Source: Lichenostomus cassidix (taxonomy: Eukaryota; Chordata; Aves; Passeriformes; Meliphagidae). From it: a stretch of DNA of 64,000 nt. Position numbers and translations under genes: made by a program. The DNA lies in the NCBI GenBank assembly GCA_008360975.2, contig CM039182.1, positions 85,033,405-85,097,404 of the forward strand, given 5' to 3'. Each line of letters opens with the position of its first letter. Positions within the stretch are counted from its first letter, which is position 1. Positions 12,585 to 25,395 of the stretch are shown here, one piece after another. The notes beneath the pieces were generated by a model that was given only the letters and a program-made list of their open reading frames with translations, was not told the DNA's origin and did not search any database.

Positions 12585-12626
12585 GGGGGCGGGGGGGGGA
12601 AGAGGAGAGAGAGAGAGAGAGAGAGA
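12585..12626 (+). repeat. G-run and (GA)11 microsatellite, polypurine tract
   Basis: G5-C-G9 at 12585-12599 is followed by AAGAG-type purines and then an uninterrupted (GA)11 at 12605-12626. The whole stretch is purine on the plus strand except for one C. It lies inside the R region of the proposed LTR, where it would be transcribed as a CU/C-rich RNA segment. Confidence 0.9.
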
Positions 12627-12719
12627 TTAAGCAGAAGACGGAGACCACCAGCAGATTCAGCAGCATTCCATACATCCTTCTCAGTGGTGTGGGGCTCCCA
12701 AGATCATTCCAAAGTTCTC

Positions 12720-12786
12720 TATATATACATTTTTGCAAACACAGGAATTATTGTTCATTGGCTAGACAGTTCTCTTATTCTATTGG
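12720..12786 (-). promoter_or_regulatory. LTR core promoter: two CCAAT boxes plus TATA box
   Basis: On the minus strand ACCAATAG (about 12781-12788) and GCCAATGA (about 12755-12762) lie upstream of TATATATA (12720-12727). If transcription starts 25-30 bases past the TATA box, near 12690-12695, the CCAAT boxes sit at roughly -65 and -90. This is the classical spacing. Transcription would run leftward through the CT-rich R region. Whether it is still active is unknown. Confidence 0.5.
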
Positions 12787-13523
12787 TTAAATGATTCCCT
12801 TGCTTCTCATGCTGATTAGTCTCCATGCTCAGTCTTTCTCTTCTTTAGAGTCAGTGGGCTGTGAGTTGGTGGTCACTACCTCTCCCTACCAAAATTACCT
12901 TTTACCAAGTAGGAGCTGATTTCAGCTCAGTTGTTGAGTTGACTTTGCTTGTGGTGCATAAATTTCACATTCTTTGTGTCCATTATCAGTGATATATCCT
13001 CACCCCCCAGCTTTGTTCACCTCTCCTAGGTATAACACACAGATCATAGCACCACCTTTATCTTATCTCAGGTTTGAGTCACAGTGACTTAACTTACAAT
13101 CCAAGTTCCAGGTGCCCACGGAGGCATATTTGAGGGGAAGGGTCAGGGCACAGACAGGGAATTGGGTGATCACAAATGCCATCTGTCCCATACCTTGGTG
13201 TGATCTTTCTTTGGACCAATGATATGTGTTCAGGCAGTTGTTTCTTTGCAGTTTGTCATAGTGGGAATTTTTGTTTGCATGCATTACCCGGGATGTGCTA
13301 ACTCCATTTCATCTCTGCCAGGCCTGGAGCTGATGCCATCCTATTCCTTCCTTCTGTGCTTATCTCATGGAAAAGTCCTTCTGTGGCCTTTAAAAGCATT
13401 TGGAACAGGCAATTATGCACTTTAAGTCCTTTCATGCGTCAACTCTCTATACCACACAAGTCACCTGTTCTATAAAGTGATGAGTGTAAGGCGTCAGAGT
13501 TACAACTGCCTATATCTTCCAAA

Positions 13524-13564
13524 CATTAAACAGAATACCTACTTCATTAAACAGAATACCTACT
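13524..13564 (+). repeat. 21-bp tandem duplication
   Basis: CATTAAACAGAATACCTACT plus one T is followed directly by a second copy (13545-13564) identical over 20 bp. It is a simple local duplication immediately right of the proposed LTR, separated from it by about 55 bp. Confidence 0.9.
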
Positions 13565-16500
13565 AACAGAAATATACAGCCATCCAGACCAAGAAGTGAG
13601 AAACTTGCTTGCTCAGTTAGAAAATAGAATAACGTTTGGATGGAATCCAAAACCCTCTCATTACAAGTAGTAACTGGAAATTTGACAGTTGCACCCTTGA
13701 AAAACATTCACAGAACAGAATAAAAAGGTAAAAAGTCTAGACTGAAGCTTTTGATATTATCATTCATGGTCCACAGAGGCTGTCACCAAGATCCCTTTTT
13801 AGTAGTCTCTGGTATTCACTGCTTTGTTCATTAGTATCTCTTGAGGCCTTTTTAGAAGTTTTGTTCGGCAACATCACAGATTTCCTGTCCCTTGTACCGC
13901 TGAACTCAAACTTTGCTCTTCATAGACAATCTCCAAGCAAAGTATGCTGCTCCAGTATACAAATTAGTGGGACAATTTTCTTTTAATGTTTTAAATCATC
14001 ATGTGATCACTCCACCCTGACTTTGCATAACAGTAGAATAAAACTGATGATGATCTGAGATTTATATATGTCACCTCTTATAATTTTTTATTTCCAACTT
14101 ACACACAGATGTGAATTTGTGATGTCTTGTATCTACTGAATATGTAAACATTCTCTCTTGCAAGAGGATCACCTTGGGTACAAACATGTTCCATTTATAT
14201 TACTAATAAAACAATTATATACAGTGCCATAGATTTTGAATATCAGAAAAGAGTAAATCTCTAATGTGTTCAGTGTGATCCACACATCTTGTACACCATC
14301 ATTCTTCTAACAGCAATTGATACAAAATGCAAGTCATAACATACATTTGATTGTTTTAAGTGCAGCTAGTTAACATAAATAAAGATGCATGAAGCACAGA
14401 AAGAATCAAAAGTGGTTTCTTCAGTTTTTCTTAAAAGCAGGAGATCAATCTCACAGCAAAGAGGCAACTTTTTAAATAGCAGGTGAACAATCAGTTTATA
14501 AACCTCATCCGTATACCAAGTCTGGTTTGAGGAGACAGTGACATTTCTGCTGCAGCCAAAAGGCTCTAGTACTGTCCACAGAGTTACAAAAGCAGGATAA
14601 AATGTAGGTCCCAATTTGGAAGACAGTCCTTCTCCTGCATTTAACTTCCCTTTGTCTTTATAATCTACGTTCCATTAAATGTCACTGTACCAACCACTCT
14701 CCAGAGCCAAACAGTGCTTTGGAGACACTCATGCACAGCTGCCACAGACCCAACCAGATTGCTCTCTCAGCTCAGCAACCTTCTGTCTGGGAGCTACTTT
14801 AACCCTTTCTGGTGGTCTAAAGTTGGACAGTAACTTCAATAACACCTCTTGACTCATAGAGGTATTTTCAATATGGCTTTTCCATCATGTTTTTGTTCTC
14901 TCTAAATATCTTATAAATAATGACCTTTAGAAAGTAGCCATTATATAAATGGCCTGGAATGATTCAGGATGAAGGACTAACCAAGGATGCAATTGCAAAA
15001 GAAAAGCTTCCCACTTTAGTGGTTCTTGCTTTAAGAAACAACAGGCAAAGTTCTAGGAATAAGAACAAGATGCTGGGGTTGGGGGATGGAGAAGCTACAT
15101 CTGAAGAGATCTTGCCTCATAAAATTTAGGCTACATGTTATTATCCTTAGATCTCAGACCTTTAACCAGATTCCTGAATGTGCAATTAGATACACCAGGT
15201 TAGGCACAGAGCACAGGAACAACTCAAAAGCTATCCACAGATTCATTTAGTGAAAAATCAAAAATATCCTTATAATTTCATAGCTAAATTGTAAGACATA
15301 TGCAGACTAGTTAATTTAAAGTGGTCACACATTTACATCACATATCTACAGTATTAGAGTTAGAAAAACCCCATGTCAATCTCCTTTTAACTCAGGCCCA
15401 GTACATCAAAATTAGAGGGAGTGTAGTATGCAGGAGCACCATCTAAGTTAAACATTTACAAGTGCTGAGGATTCACATAAAATAACTGTTACAGCTTTGC
15501 AGATTAGAAACTCACATGCGTTTTTTTTCTGCTGTCACTAATGCATGTGATGCTGTTTAACTTTAAATTAACTTCTGAATTTAATATCCTGGCATTCATT
15601 TATTATTCATCTACACTGAACTCCACATTCCAGTAGTATATACATGCAGCTGGACTCTAAATTAACTAACATGAGGCATATTCACTCTGCAAGACAAATT
15701 ATCATTTAAGTTAGAATCTGAGCCTTAGTTTTCAGACCATTTCTCCCAGCCCTTCCAGAGTTTCTGTTCTCTTCCTATGGCACCTGAAAACCTTCTTTGG
15801 TCAGAATACGAAGGTTGTGTCGGGCTGGCATTGAAGACCAAGCTCTTCCTTTGTGCAGCAAGAGCTGTAAACTGTACAGGTACTTTGGCAACACACAGAG
15901 TGAATTGCTCTTTGTCCTTGCCTGAGCACTCCTCTGCTGTTTCACTGCAGAGGGAACCAAGTGATCTTCAGCATGGACTGAGAGGAGACAGCCACACACC
16001 AGTTCTTTGAAAATACACAGAAATTATCAGCAGTAGTTTAACAAAAACATGATCTAGTTTACAGACCTACAACTCAATAAAAGCAAATCTGAAGCTTAAC
16101 CACACCAAATCTGTTTTCCTCTGCATATTCTGTAGAATTAGTAAGCCATATCTACGCTCCTTTAATGCAAGAAGTAATCAGTACGGTTCATTATCAGAGC
16201 AGGAAGAGTCAATCAGCTCTACAGACTCTGATCTATGACATTTAAACAAGGGGATCTCTCAAGCTTTTAAAAATCAGGCACTCTTTTTGTTCTTCCAAGT
16301 CAATGCCCCAACTATTAGGCTACCAAATCAGCCTCACTATTAATGTCTCGAAGAGCTATGCATCCCAAACTGGTACGATCCTTCTTTTCCATTTACACCT
16401 ACCTAGTCCATTCTACAGAGCAGGAGGAATACCTCCCACTCCAGACATACTGTGGCTTTGATAGGGAAGGGCTTCTACCATTTCTTCTTTCATCCACTGG

Positions 16501-19500
16501 GTCCATTCAAAAATTGATTATTATTCCCACTGTCAGATGTATCCAGTAAGCCCCATTACCCTGCTCCCACAGGGGTTTCTCAGTCTAAGGTTTATTACTT
16601 AACTGAGAAAAGAAAAAAAGGAATCATTATTTCAGTTATAATGTTCCCAAAGTGTTTTTGAGTGAATAGAGTATTTGCGAAATAACTTTATTTTTAAAAA
16701 GAAAGGCAAGGAACTGTCTGTTCCTATTCTATTTTTCGCTCAAAATACCACTGAGTATACTTTAGAAATCACTGTTAGCAGACCACATCCTCTCATCTGT
16801 ACAGCCATCAAGTGCTATACCATGTCTAGCAGAGAACAGTCTTTCCTGATACAATGACAACTTTCAAGAAATAGCAACACAGAGAGTTCTAGTAAAATGG
16901 ATTCTGCATCAAGCCAGCAGATAGGATTTTCAAAAGAGAGATCAAAAAAAGGACATTCTTGAGTGAAATTCCTTTATTAGTGAATATTTAAAAAAACCTA
17001 GATTATGCATATGTTTTCAGATGCAGTAGTTGTAGAGTTTGTAGCAAGAAGAGACTATTTGCTTTCTATATCAAATCATCTTCCAACATTCATTTATCAA
17101 GCTCTTCCTCATGAAAAGATTGAGCACCTCAACCTCCTGCCTTCTTCAAAGCAAATTCCCAGACAGCCCTTCCAGCCAGGCTTCATTCTAAACTCACCTC
17201 AGAGCTCCATCCAAAAGAATATCTATTTTCAACAAATTCAGCACAACCACACTACGTGCCCTTTTGCAGCCACAACAACCAACACCCCCATACACTTTTG
17301 CTCTTAACTAAATCTAACCCCACATGCGCAAGCACCAAGATACAGAGCGCTTAGTATTTAGCAGATAGGAGCTCTCACCCTCTTGAGGAGCCAGCAGGCT
17401 GCATATTCCCATTCCCAGCTCCAAAACACAGCATAGATACAAACAGTGAAGCAGTCTGAACATTTAGCTGCACATTTTCCTTCAGCAAACCCACCCTTCA
17501 GTCCCTGTGCAAGACAATTACACAGTGAAAATATGTCACCTGCTCACAGTGCAGACTCACTTTGCATAAACATTCAGAGTCACCTTTGCTGAATTGACTC
17601 CTTGAAGAGTTTCCTATTCCCAAAGGCACTGCAAAGTCAACACAGCCACAGGTAAGGACAGTATGCCTTGCTTGTTTGAATATATAAAGTCTGACACATC
17701 AGCACGTTGCCTTTGTTCCTCCTGCTGAGCCAAACTACTCTCTGTAAGCCCCAGTCCCACTGAAGACAATTAAGTACATCAGTGCAGACTCACACTCGGG
17801 GTCACAGGTGTAACAGGGCACAATTTGAAAACAGGTTATTCCAGCCTGCCAGGCCTTTCCGTGTGTTCACAGTTAACAGCTGCCCTTCACAGGCTGTATT
17901 TTACAGAGACTACTGAGGTATTTTTAAGGCCTTAGCTTAAGCTCTAGTTCAAACAAATTATATTAAAATAAAAATATCTTCTGTCTCCTCTGCATCCACA
18001 CAGGACATAATGTAGGTCACGGCAGCTGAAGTCATCCACTTTGGTGCCCCACAATGAAACCCATAAGCTATTAGCACATTTTAACAACCCCCCAGCTGCA
18101 TTAAAGATAGCCTTTCAGGAGTAATTTAAAACTGGTAAGTATCCACAGCAGCAACTTAAGTAATCAGAAGTCCCAATTCAGGAACACAATGTGCCTCCTC
18201 TTTGATCTCTGTCTTTCTTTGCCCTGGGCTATAGGCAGCTAATTCTTTAAAGTGTGAAAGGATAGTACACAGAATAAATAAACATCATGGATAAAGCCAT
18301 ATATACCGCATGGGTTCGGTTTTTGTTTGTATAATCAGAGCTATATAGGTGGAAGACAGGATAACTGTATATCTTTGCCTATGAAAATTTCTGGTGTTGG
18401 TAATGGTTCATAAATTAATGCACCAGTTTGACCTCCATGCCCCAAAGGGAGTGCTTGGGATGACTGATTCACACATTTCCTTTCTCTCTGTTTTAAAACT
18501 GAGCACGCTTTGTCTAAAGTCAAACACAATAAATAAGAAAAACATAATCCTTTTTATCATTTCCATTGCAAAGCTTCACTTTAAACCACTTTGCATTTGT
18601 CAAATTTCAGTCCAGTGCTCCATCCATTAGCTAATGATTGCTGTATAAAAATATTGCTACTCCAGCTCATATTTATTGAAAAAGTACTTCCCTAGAACAG
18701 AAGATGCATATAAAGATGTACACAAACTGTGTATGGTAAAAGCTGTTGTGAGGGAAGGCATAGAGGAAAGGAGGGTCACAAGGAAAAGGCTACTTTTTAT
18801 CAGTTACCTACCAAGCCTTGTTGCTACCATCATCTGTGCATCCTGAAGTACACAAAATCATTATAACATTCTAAAACTTAGGCTGGGGAAAACAAACAAC
18901 CTGCTGGCCTTAAAAGGAAATCCTTATTTTCCAGGGTTTATGTCAACAAAATAGTGAAAGAACTAGACATTAATTGTGTTACCTTCTTAATAGCTCAAGT
19001 TATGCAATAATGACTGAACTCCATGATGAGATGGTTGTGTTGTGAAGGGTATAAAAAATTGTTTCAAAAGACAAAAAAAAGAAGGGATTACAAAATACTC
19101 TAAGGGTGTCTGAGGGGAATGCTTCATGACAGACACATGGCTGCCACCAAGGTGCAATCCACCATTAGCTTAATTATCCCCAGTAGTAGTCAGGTGAAAG
19201 CATAAGCTTCCTTTGGAAAGAATGGTTCATCCTTCCCCAAGATGCTCCCCAAGAGCAAAACCAAAATCCCCACTAGATCACGGTTTTGTCCACATATGGC
19301 ATGTTATGTGGATGATCTACTTTGGCTAACAGTTTTTCAACAGGCTGTCTTCTCACAAAGAGAAAGCCCTAAGGAAAGGCTGAATTGACAAGAATATCGG
19401 CCGGCTTGTTAAACCATCAAGGACAATCCTGGCTTGGACAACTAATACAATTGACAGGAGATGCTAAATCCTCCCAAGAGAAGCAAAAGGACATCAAATC

Positions 19501-22091
19501 CCCTCAAAGACCTGCAGAGCTGCTGGCCATTTTAAAGTATTTTGGTCAGACTCAAATTTCTGGGCTGCTTCAGCCAGCAAGAGAATTCCTATCTAGACTG
19601 AATAACCAAAACAGTCTGAAAATGGTAGAAGATTCGAGAGAATAGAAAACCTGAAATAAACAATGTCAGACATTTATATTCACAACCCTGCTTCCAAAAG
19701 CGAGAATGTTAGCTGGCATTCCAGTATCTTCCAAATAAAAATCAGAATCCCATGGGACGGACTTGAAAGTTTGTCAGGAAACACATCATATCCTTCCTGT
19801 TCTACACAGGGTGGCACAACCAAGGTCTGCATGACACCAAGGCACTCTGAGCGTGTGACAGTCTGCATCATTTTCTGTGATTTAATTCTGCCGAGCTCTC
19901 CTTCTTCCCACTGCTCTCCCTACCCTCTGCCTTTATATAAATTTAAATTTAAACATCTACATCAAAGAACACCTAGATTATAAGATCAGGGATATAAGGA
20001 GGGAAGCAAGTAAGCTAATGAGCACAACACAGACAGAACACTGTAGTTCTTGAGACTGCATTAAAAACATCAGTGTCTGGGGAAAGAAACCTATTAAAAA
20101 AAATCAGACAAGAGGCCCACATTATTCAGCTCTACAGCATACTGTCTAGAAGAGAACAAAACTTTTAGACAACCCTCAGTCCAGAATCTCAATCTACGTG
20201 GAAGAGCTACAACATTTTGGAAAACTGCAATTTATAGTTGTATGTGATCAGCACATCACTTAATTGCTTTGACTTTTCCACTATCACACTGCTGGAAATC
20301 ACCAGTTAAGCTACACTGACATAAGACTGTGGCTATAGTTGTGAACTAAGCTCACAATCTGTAAGAAAATATTATTTTGCTGTACTGCAATTTGGTTTTG
20401 TCAAGAAAATTAAAAGAAAAAAAAAACTACCCTAAGTGCGGTGCCAAGTCTCTCTTTGTCTAGGCAAAGAGGGACTTCACTCTCCCTGTGCTCCATCTGG
20501 CAAGGTTTCCCAAACAAAGCCTGTGTTTTCATAAAATGCATAATTCTGCACATCCAGTTTTAGAATCCCTGGAAGATACTTTCTTAAGAAAGGTAATTAG
20601 TTCTGAGCCCTTTCTCTTCTCCTACAATCTGATGTTTCTGCTGTCATGTATCTGGGTCCAAAACCTCACAAAGGCAATGGATCTTCCCTTTATGCTTTTT
20701 GGAATGAAGTAGTGACTGCCATTCCTGTGGGAAAAAAGCTCTCTAAGTCACTGCAGAAGAAGAGCAAAACACACATAAATACACCCACTGAAAAGGAAGG
20801 TTAAAGTCTATCTAAAGGAGCTTGCATTAAGAGATCAGAGGCCAAATGCAGCATTTATGTCATCACTTCCTTAAATAACTCTAGCAACTGATGGACTGTC
20901 TGTGATATTACTTTGAAACAGCTTTCTAAAGTTTGTCCTCTCACCATTCTGCCCATATGTCCTTTTGTGAATATATGTGTGTGACAGAAGACACGACTAC
21001 GTTATGCTTTCAGGTACTCACTGTACTTTCAGGTTAGGAGAAAGCCAGCATCTGACAGCCCAGACACTCTAAACTACTAATGTTCTGCCTTCAGACAAAT
21101 TTATCCATATTTCCCCTGCTAAAAGCACAAAATCCTTTTTGAATTAATATTGAAGCAGGCTTACTGTGAAATATGCACAAGTTTCAGCCACCACTAATGA
21201 AAGTGACAGTTTCAGATAGATTCAGAGGTTCCAAATACATAATTAAGAGAAGGCAATAATGACTTAAACCAGGGCAAACTGATTACTATCACCTACTTCT
21301 CTACCAAAGAAATAAAAATAACATCAGATTGTTTCCCTTGTAAAATGACAGCTTTTGTTCTGTCTATAATGTGCTTTTCTGCACTAGGCTGACAAAAAGT
21401 CTTTTCTCAGGTTTAGAGCTCCATTATTTCTCATTATTTCTTCTTAATATCAAAACTGTGCTACAGTATCTCAGACAATAGTGAATGTAAGCTGCTACCT
21501 ATTTGGGTTAGAAAGTATTCTGGGTTTTTCATTTGTTGTGATATAGTAGGAGATTGTGACTGGCACCACAATAGTCTGCAACAGTCCATAGAAGAGTCAT
21601 CCCATAGCATCTGTTAACATAGGATAAACATAAACATTTCAATGCCTGGGCCCATATTCCCATCAAGACCAATAATACACTGTGACCTCAGAAAGGTGGA
21701 ACTAAATGTATTTCTAATAACCCTGAAGTAAATAAAATAAACTGAACAAATAAAATATATTGATTTTTCATGTTTTTCTCTTCCCTTTTGAACTGATTGG
21801 CACAGTCTGCTTCTTTAATCTTCTTTCAGAGCACCAACATATACCATCACCTTTAGCTCTCTCATCTTCCCTGACTAGTGTTTCCTCCAACATCTGTGCT
21901 GAATTCCCTTCTGTTAGCCTGTTCTCTCCTAAAGAGAGACTATAACTCCTTTTGTATAGTTATACAGAGATTTTGCAAAATTTCATTTTAATTGGCAGAC
22001 TTTGGCATATTTGCCAGCCAAAAGCTGCAAGTTTGGTTTCCCAGAAAGAGGTGTGTCCATTTCTTATTTTTGTTTTGCTTTTCCCGTTTTG

Positions 22092-22107
22092 TTTTTTTTT
22101 TTTTTTT
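22092..22107 (+). repeat. T16 homopolymer
   Basis: Uninterrupted T16 within a T-rich segment. On the minus strand it would be a poly(A), but no retrogene body or poly(A) signal precedes it. Confidence 0.9.
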
Positions 22108-23455
22108 ACTTTTAATCTGTGAAACATAGACTTGACAAACAGTCCCAAAACTCTCTTCCTTTTAGGATTTCAGCCCTCTTTTGGGGTAGGAGAATAACTT
22201 GCTCAGAAACTGTCATCACAGCAGTCCCCAGTATCTTACCCATCCCTGTTGGTCTTCACTTTGTTATTTCCTTCCTTTCTGCAAAGACAGATTCTGAGTA
22301 GTCTGAACATCACTGGTCTAATTTTCTAATCAGAAGTCTTTAATAATAATAACCCACAAGAAAGCCTCCACGGAATCACTGCCATGGCTCAGCAGAGAAC
22401 AGAGCTCAAAGCAACATTTGTTGTGTCAGATATCCACTTATGCAGTCAGCTGTGAAACCAATGCAATAGCAAGCTGGTTTCTCTGGGTTGCATTCCCTGC
22501 TATCCCCTTCTTTTTAATTGTTCAGTTTTAATCATTTCAGCTCAGCCCCAGTAGTTATACAGAAGATTCTGATAGCAAACAAAAATCTCCAAAGTAAGAT
22601 TCAAAAAGCAATGCCTCAGCACCATCTGTGGCTGAAACTTGTCTGCAAGAGACATCCCAGCAAAAATTACTGATGAGAGGGGCTGCTCAGGTAGCCACAA
22701 GGGCATGTCTAACACAAAAGGTGCAACCACTACAGTGCAGATGCTGGGAACTGCTGTTGCTATCTTTGCAGTATGTGTGTGGAGTGGTATCTTCAGTACC
22801 AGAAAGGACATCTGTAATACAGCTTGAAGTCTGTTTGACAACCTTTTCAAGCTTCAGTCTGTAGCTCACATATATGAGCAGTTATATTATTTTCTAAAGC
22901 TGCATGCAAATCAAGAAAGCTATTGAGAAGGGCTTATTAATCTAAGTGCTGCATATCTGGGGAACCCTTCAGTTTAGTGCTGATGATTCAAACTCTAAAA
23001 GGCAAAAGGATGAGGAGTGTGCAGGAATGGGTTTGAGTTGTATTCACAATCCTTGCCTTCAGTCAGCTATATGTGTCATTTCCTCATGTATTTAAGGATC
23101 TAGTCCCCAGTTTGGTTCTTGCCTTGACTCTTGAAACATCTGAACTCCTCAGGAAAAAAGATAACAGGATTAAAGAAGTTATCTATACCAACAGCAGCAA
23201 AAACCTGCTGCAGGCCTAAAATTCATTGCATTTAGAATCCTTGGAGACTCCACATAGAACAGCATATTTTTTTTTCACTAAGCTAATCAGAATTTGACTA
23301 AGGTTCATATCACTGGAAGTCCACTTCTAGACAACCTATTCAACTGAAAAAAGAAAGGGGGAAATGCTAAAGCAGGCCACTCGTATATTTACTTAGAGAC
23401 TTATTCAGCATAAATAAATGAGTATAAAAACACAGAATCATAATCATAGAATTAT

Positions 23456-23674
23456 TTAGGTTGGAAGGAACCTTAAAGCAGCACCCTTTGCACTAGACCA
23501 GGTTGTGCAAAGCCTCATCCAACCTGGCCATGAACACTTTGAGGGATGGGGCAGCAACAGCTTCTCTGTAACCCCATCACAGAAGGCCACCAAATTTGTC
23601 ACATAGAATTTGCCCTTAGTGAAGCTGTGCTGGCTGTCACCAATCACCTCCTGATTTTCCATGTGTCTCAGCAT
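23456..23674 (-). pseudogene. CR1 ORF2 reverse-transcriptase fragment (non-functional)
   Basis: The 72-codon open frame begins MLRHMENQEVIGDSQHSF and continues to NLVAFCDGVT. This is the finger/early palm part of the CR1 reverse transcriptase, which in an intact element copies CR1 RNA into DNA at the target site. After that the frame runs across the internal deletion into 3' untranslated sequence and has no catalytic FADD-type box. It is a fossil, not a gene. Confidence 0.85.
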
Positions 23675-23910
23675 AGTTTACAGGAGGATCTGCTCCATGA
23701 TCTTGCCAGGCACAGAAGTGAAACTAACTAGCCTGTAGCTTCCTTTTTCAAAAATGGGTGTTATGTTTCTCCTTTTCTGGTCAGTGGGAACTTCACCAAA
23801 CCACCATTCTCAAATATGATGGACTTAGCCACTTCTTTCATCACTTTCCTCAGGATCCATGAATTTATTTCATCAGGTCCCTTGTGCACCTTCAGGTTTT
23901 TTAGATAGTC

Positions 23911-24174
23911 TTAAACCCAATGTTTTCCTACAGCAGGTAGTTCATTCTCCCTGTCCCTGCCTTTGCCTTTGGAAAGTAGGACAGTGTGGCCAGAACACTT
24001 GCCAGTGAAGAATGAGGCAAAAAAGTAACTGAGTACTTCAGCCTTCTTTGTGTGCTGGGCAACCAGGTCTCCCATTCCCTTCCAGAGAGGGCCCACATTT
24101 TCCCTAGTCTTCATTCTATCACTATAGAAGACTTTCTTGTTGCCCCTAGTGTCCCCAACCAGATTTAATTCCAT
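23911..24174 (-). pseudogene. CR1 ORF2 linker fragment between endonuclease and RT (non-functional)
   Basis: An 87-codon open frame starting [20 protein letters not shown] and including [16 protein letters not shown] matches the CR1 ORF2 region just before the reverse transcriptase. It is in a different frame from the downstream RT fragment at 23456-23674, so at least one frameshift separates them. Only decayed sequence joins the two. Confidence 0.85.
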
Positions 24175-24345
24175 CAGTGCTTTAGCTTAACTAACCTGAT
24201 CCCTGGCTGCTCATACAATTTCTGTGTAGGCAGCCCTTGTAGGCTTCCTTTTTGAGACAGAGCTGATTCAAGAGCTCCTTGTTCCTCCTGGCATTTTTGC
24301 CTGACTTCCTCTTTGTTGTGATGCATCACTCAGGAGTTTGGAGAA

Positions 24346-25395
24346 TATTTGACGCCTTCAAGTCACTGAACTATGTCCAATTTAATACAACTTTCTCTCT
24401 AAGGGAACCGAGTAAGCTGTGCAGCTGGTATGTTGCCATAAATATTCATGAATTGCTAAGAAAGCCAATAGGATCAATAAGAGTGCAACCTAAAAGACTA
24501 CATCACTCTTGGTAAGTAAGGATCCAATTCTGTTGACAGCCAAGTCAAGAAAACAGTTTGTCATTGCCTCCCAAAGAATCAGGGCAGGGAATGAAATTGC
24601 ACAGGACTACTCTGCAGCCTGTTCTGTGGTCTGAAAGGAGCACTCAGCTTGGGAATCACTTAGGAGCTACCAAAAATACATAAGCCTAGTGAGAAAAAGT
24701 ATCTTGCCATCTAAAAACGGCAACAAAAATAATTTTACACAACTGCAGAAAGTAAACACAAGTATAGATTTGAGGGAAAGGTTCATATTCCCCCAATCCT
24801 TTTACAAATTTCTATCTCCTTTTCACTCCGCCAGACCTTTGAACTGAAATGGCTGCATGCACAGCTCTCCTCATTGTGCTTTGCTTTCTGTGCTTCAGTG
24901 TGCACCACTGCTGACCAAGGGCTCTGCAGCTTCCCTTGTCATCTCCTCAGTTTCTGTCATATCACAGGAATGTTTTCCACACCATGGAAGAAGAGAGTCC
25001 TCCAGCTGAGGTGACCAAGCTCCATTGGGCTCTCCACCCCTCCAGTGATGAGTGTCCCAGTGTTTGCTGCCAGTAGAACACTGTCCCTATCCAGAGCCCT
25101 GCAGTGGAGCACCCCATTGCAGGGACCCAGAATACTCTCCAGAAACTTGAGTTTGGCTCTACCCAGTCACAGTGGGGTACCAAGGGGCAGGGGCTGGCTG
25201 TGTGCTGCCTTGTGCCTCTTCCAGATGCTTCTTCAGCTGATCAAACCCACCGTGCACTTCAGCACCTCCACCAGTCAGAGGTGCCAGCTAAGGCACATGG
25301 AGAGGAGCATGAGGAGAGAAGGCACCATGCACTGGGGCCAGGACAGCCCTAAAGGGCCACAGGACCCACACAATGGTGCCAGGGTAGCCCCTTTC
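24346..25395. other. Unique DNA, slightly GC-richer, no gene seen
   Basis: From about 24880 the sequence is somewhat GC-richer. A 142-codon plus frame (25045-25473) overlaps a second plus frame and minus frames and runs into the CR1 fragment at its right end. No domain or splice structure supports a gene. Confidence 0.55.

Larger units (their letters stand above)
12467..13463 (-). mobile_element. Probable solo LTR of an endogenous retrovirus
   Basis: Read on the minus strand the segment has the full order of LTR parts. U3 runs from TGACTTGTGTGG at 13463. Two CCAAT boxes lie at about 12782-12786 and 12757-12761, and a TATATATA box at 12720-12727. An ATAAAA-type poly(A) signal lies at about 12542-12547, roughly 150 bp after the expected start. 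A short U5 follows, ending near TTTAGATCA at 12467. The R region holds a CT/C-rich tract. Flanking CCTGTT occurs at 12460-12465 and 13464-13469, one base off a perfect junction on the left, which suggests a 6-bp target duplication. No primer-binding site or gag, pol or env follows, so recombination between paired LTRs likely removed the body. Wording such as GAGTTGGTGGTC in the U3 matches my memory of songbird LTRs, which is not a search result. Boundaries are the weakest part. Confidence 0.55.
13464..23430. other. Unique DNA, no gene seen
   Basis: Long AT-rich stretch without a recognisable exon, RNA gene or transposon body. Overlapping 60-106-codon open frames on both strands (for example near 15775-16010, 17005-17307, 19385-19983 and 22542-22870) have no known domain and often occupy both strands at once, as chance frames do. 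Minor items are a 21-bp tandem duplication at 13524-13564 and a T16 run at 22092-22107. Confidence 0.6.
23431..24345 (-). mobile_element. CR1 LINE, 5'-truncated and internally deleted
   Basis: The left end (CACAGAATCATAATCATAGA, then TTTAGGTTGGAAGGAACCTT) is the CR1 3' terminus in reverse, so the element lies on the minus strand. From 23431 to about 23570 it is the 3' untranslated end. From about 23572 to 24345 it is ORF2 between the endonuclease and the reverse-transcriptase fingers. Characteristic peptides are ENQEVIGDSQHSFTKGK and NLVAFCDGVT (23567-23674) and [17 protein letters not shown] (within 23911-24174). The RT catalytic centre and everything up to the 3' untranslated end is missing at the 23566-23572 junction, and the endonuclease and ORF1 are absent at the right. 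The two readable pieces are in different frames, so it is a dead copy. It encodes nothing functional. Confidence 0.93.

Noticed and set aside
22542..22869. Overlapping open frames on both strands (102, 78, 62 and 60 codons)
   Set aside because: Four frames sharing one segment indicate few stop codons by composition. None has a recognisable domain.
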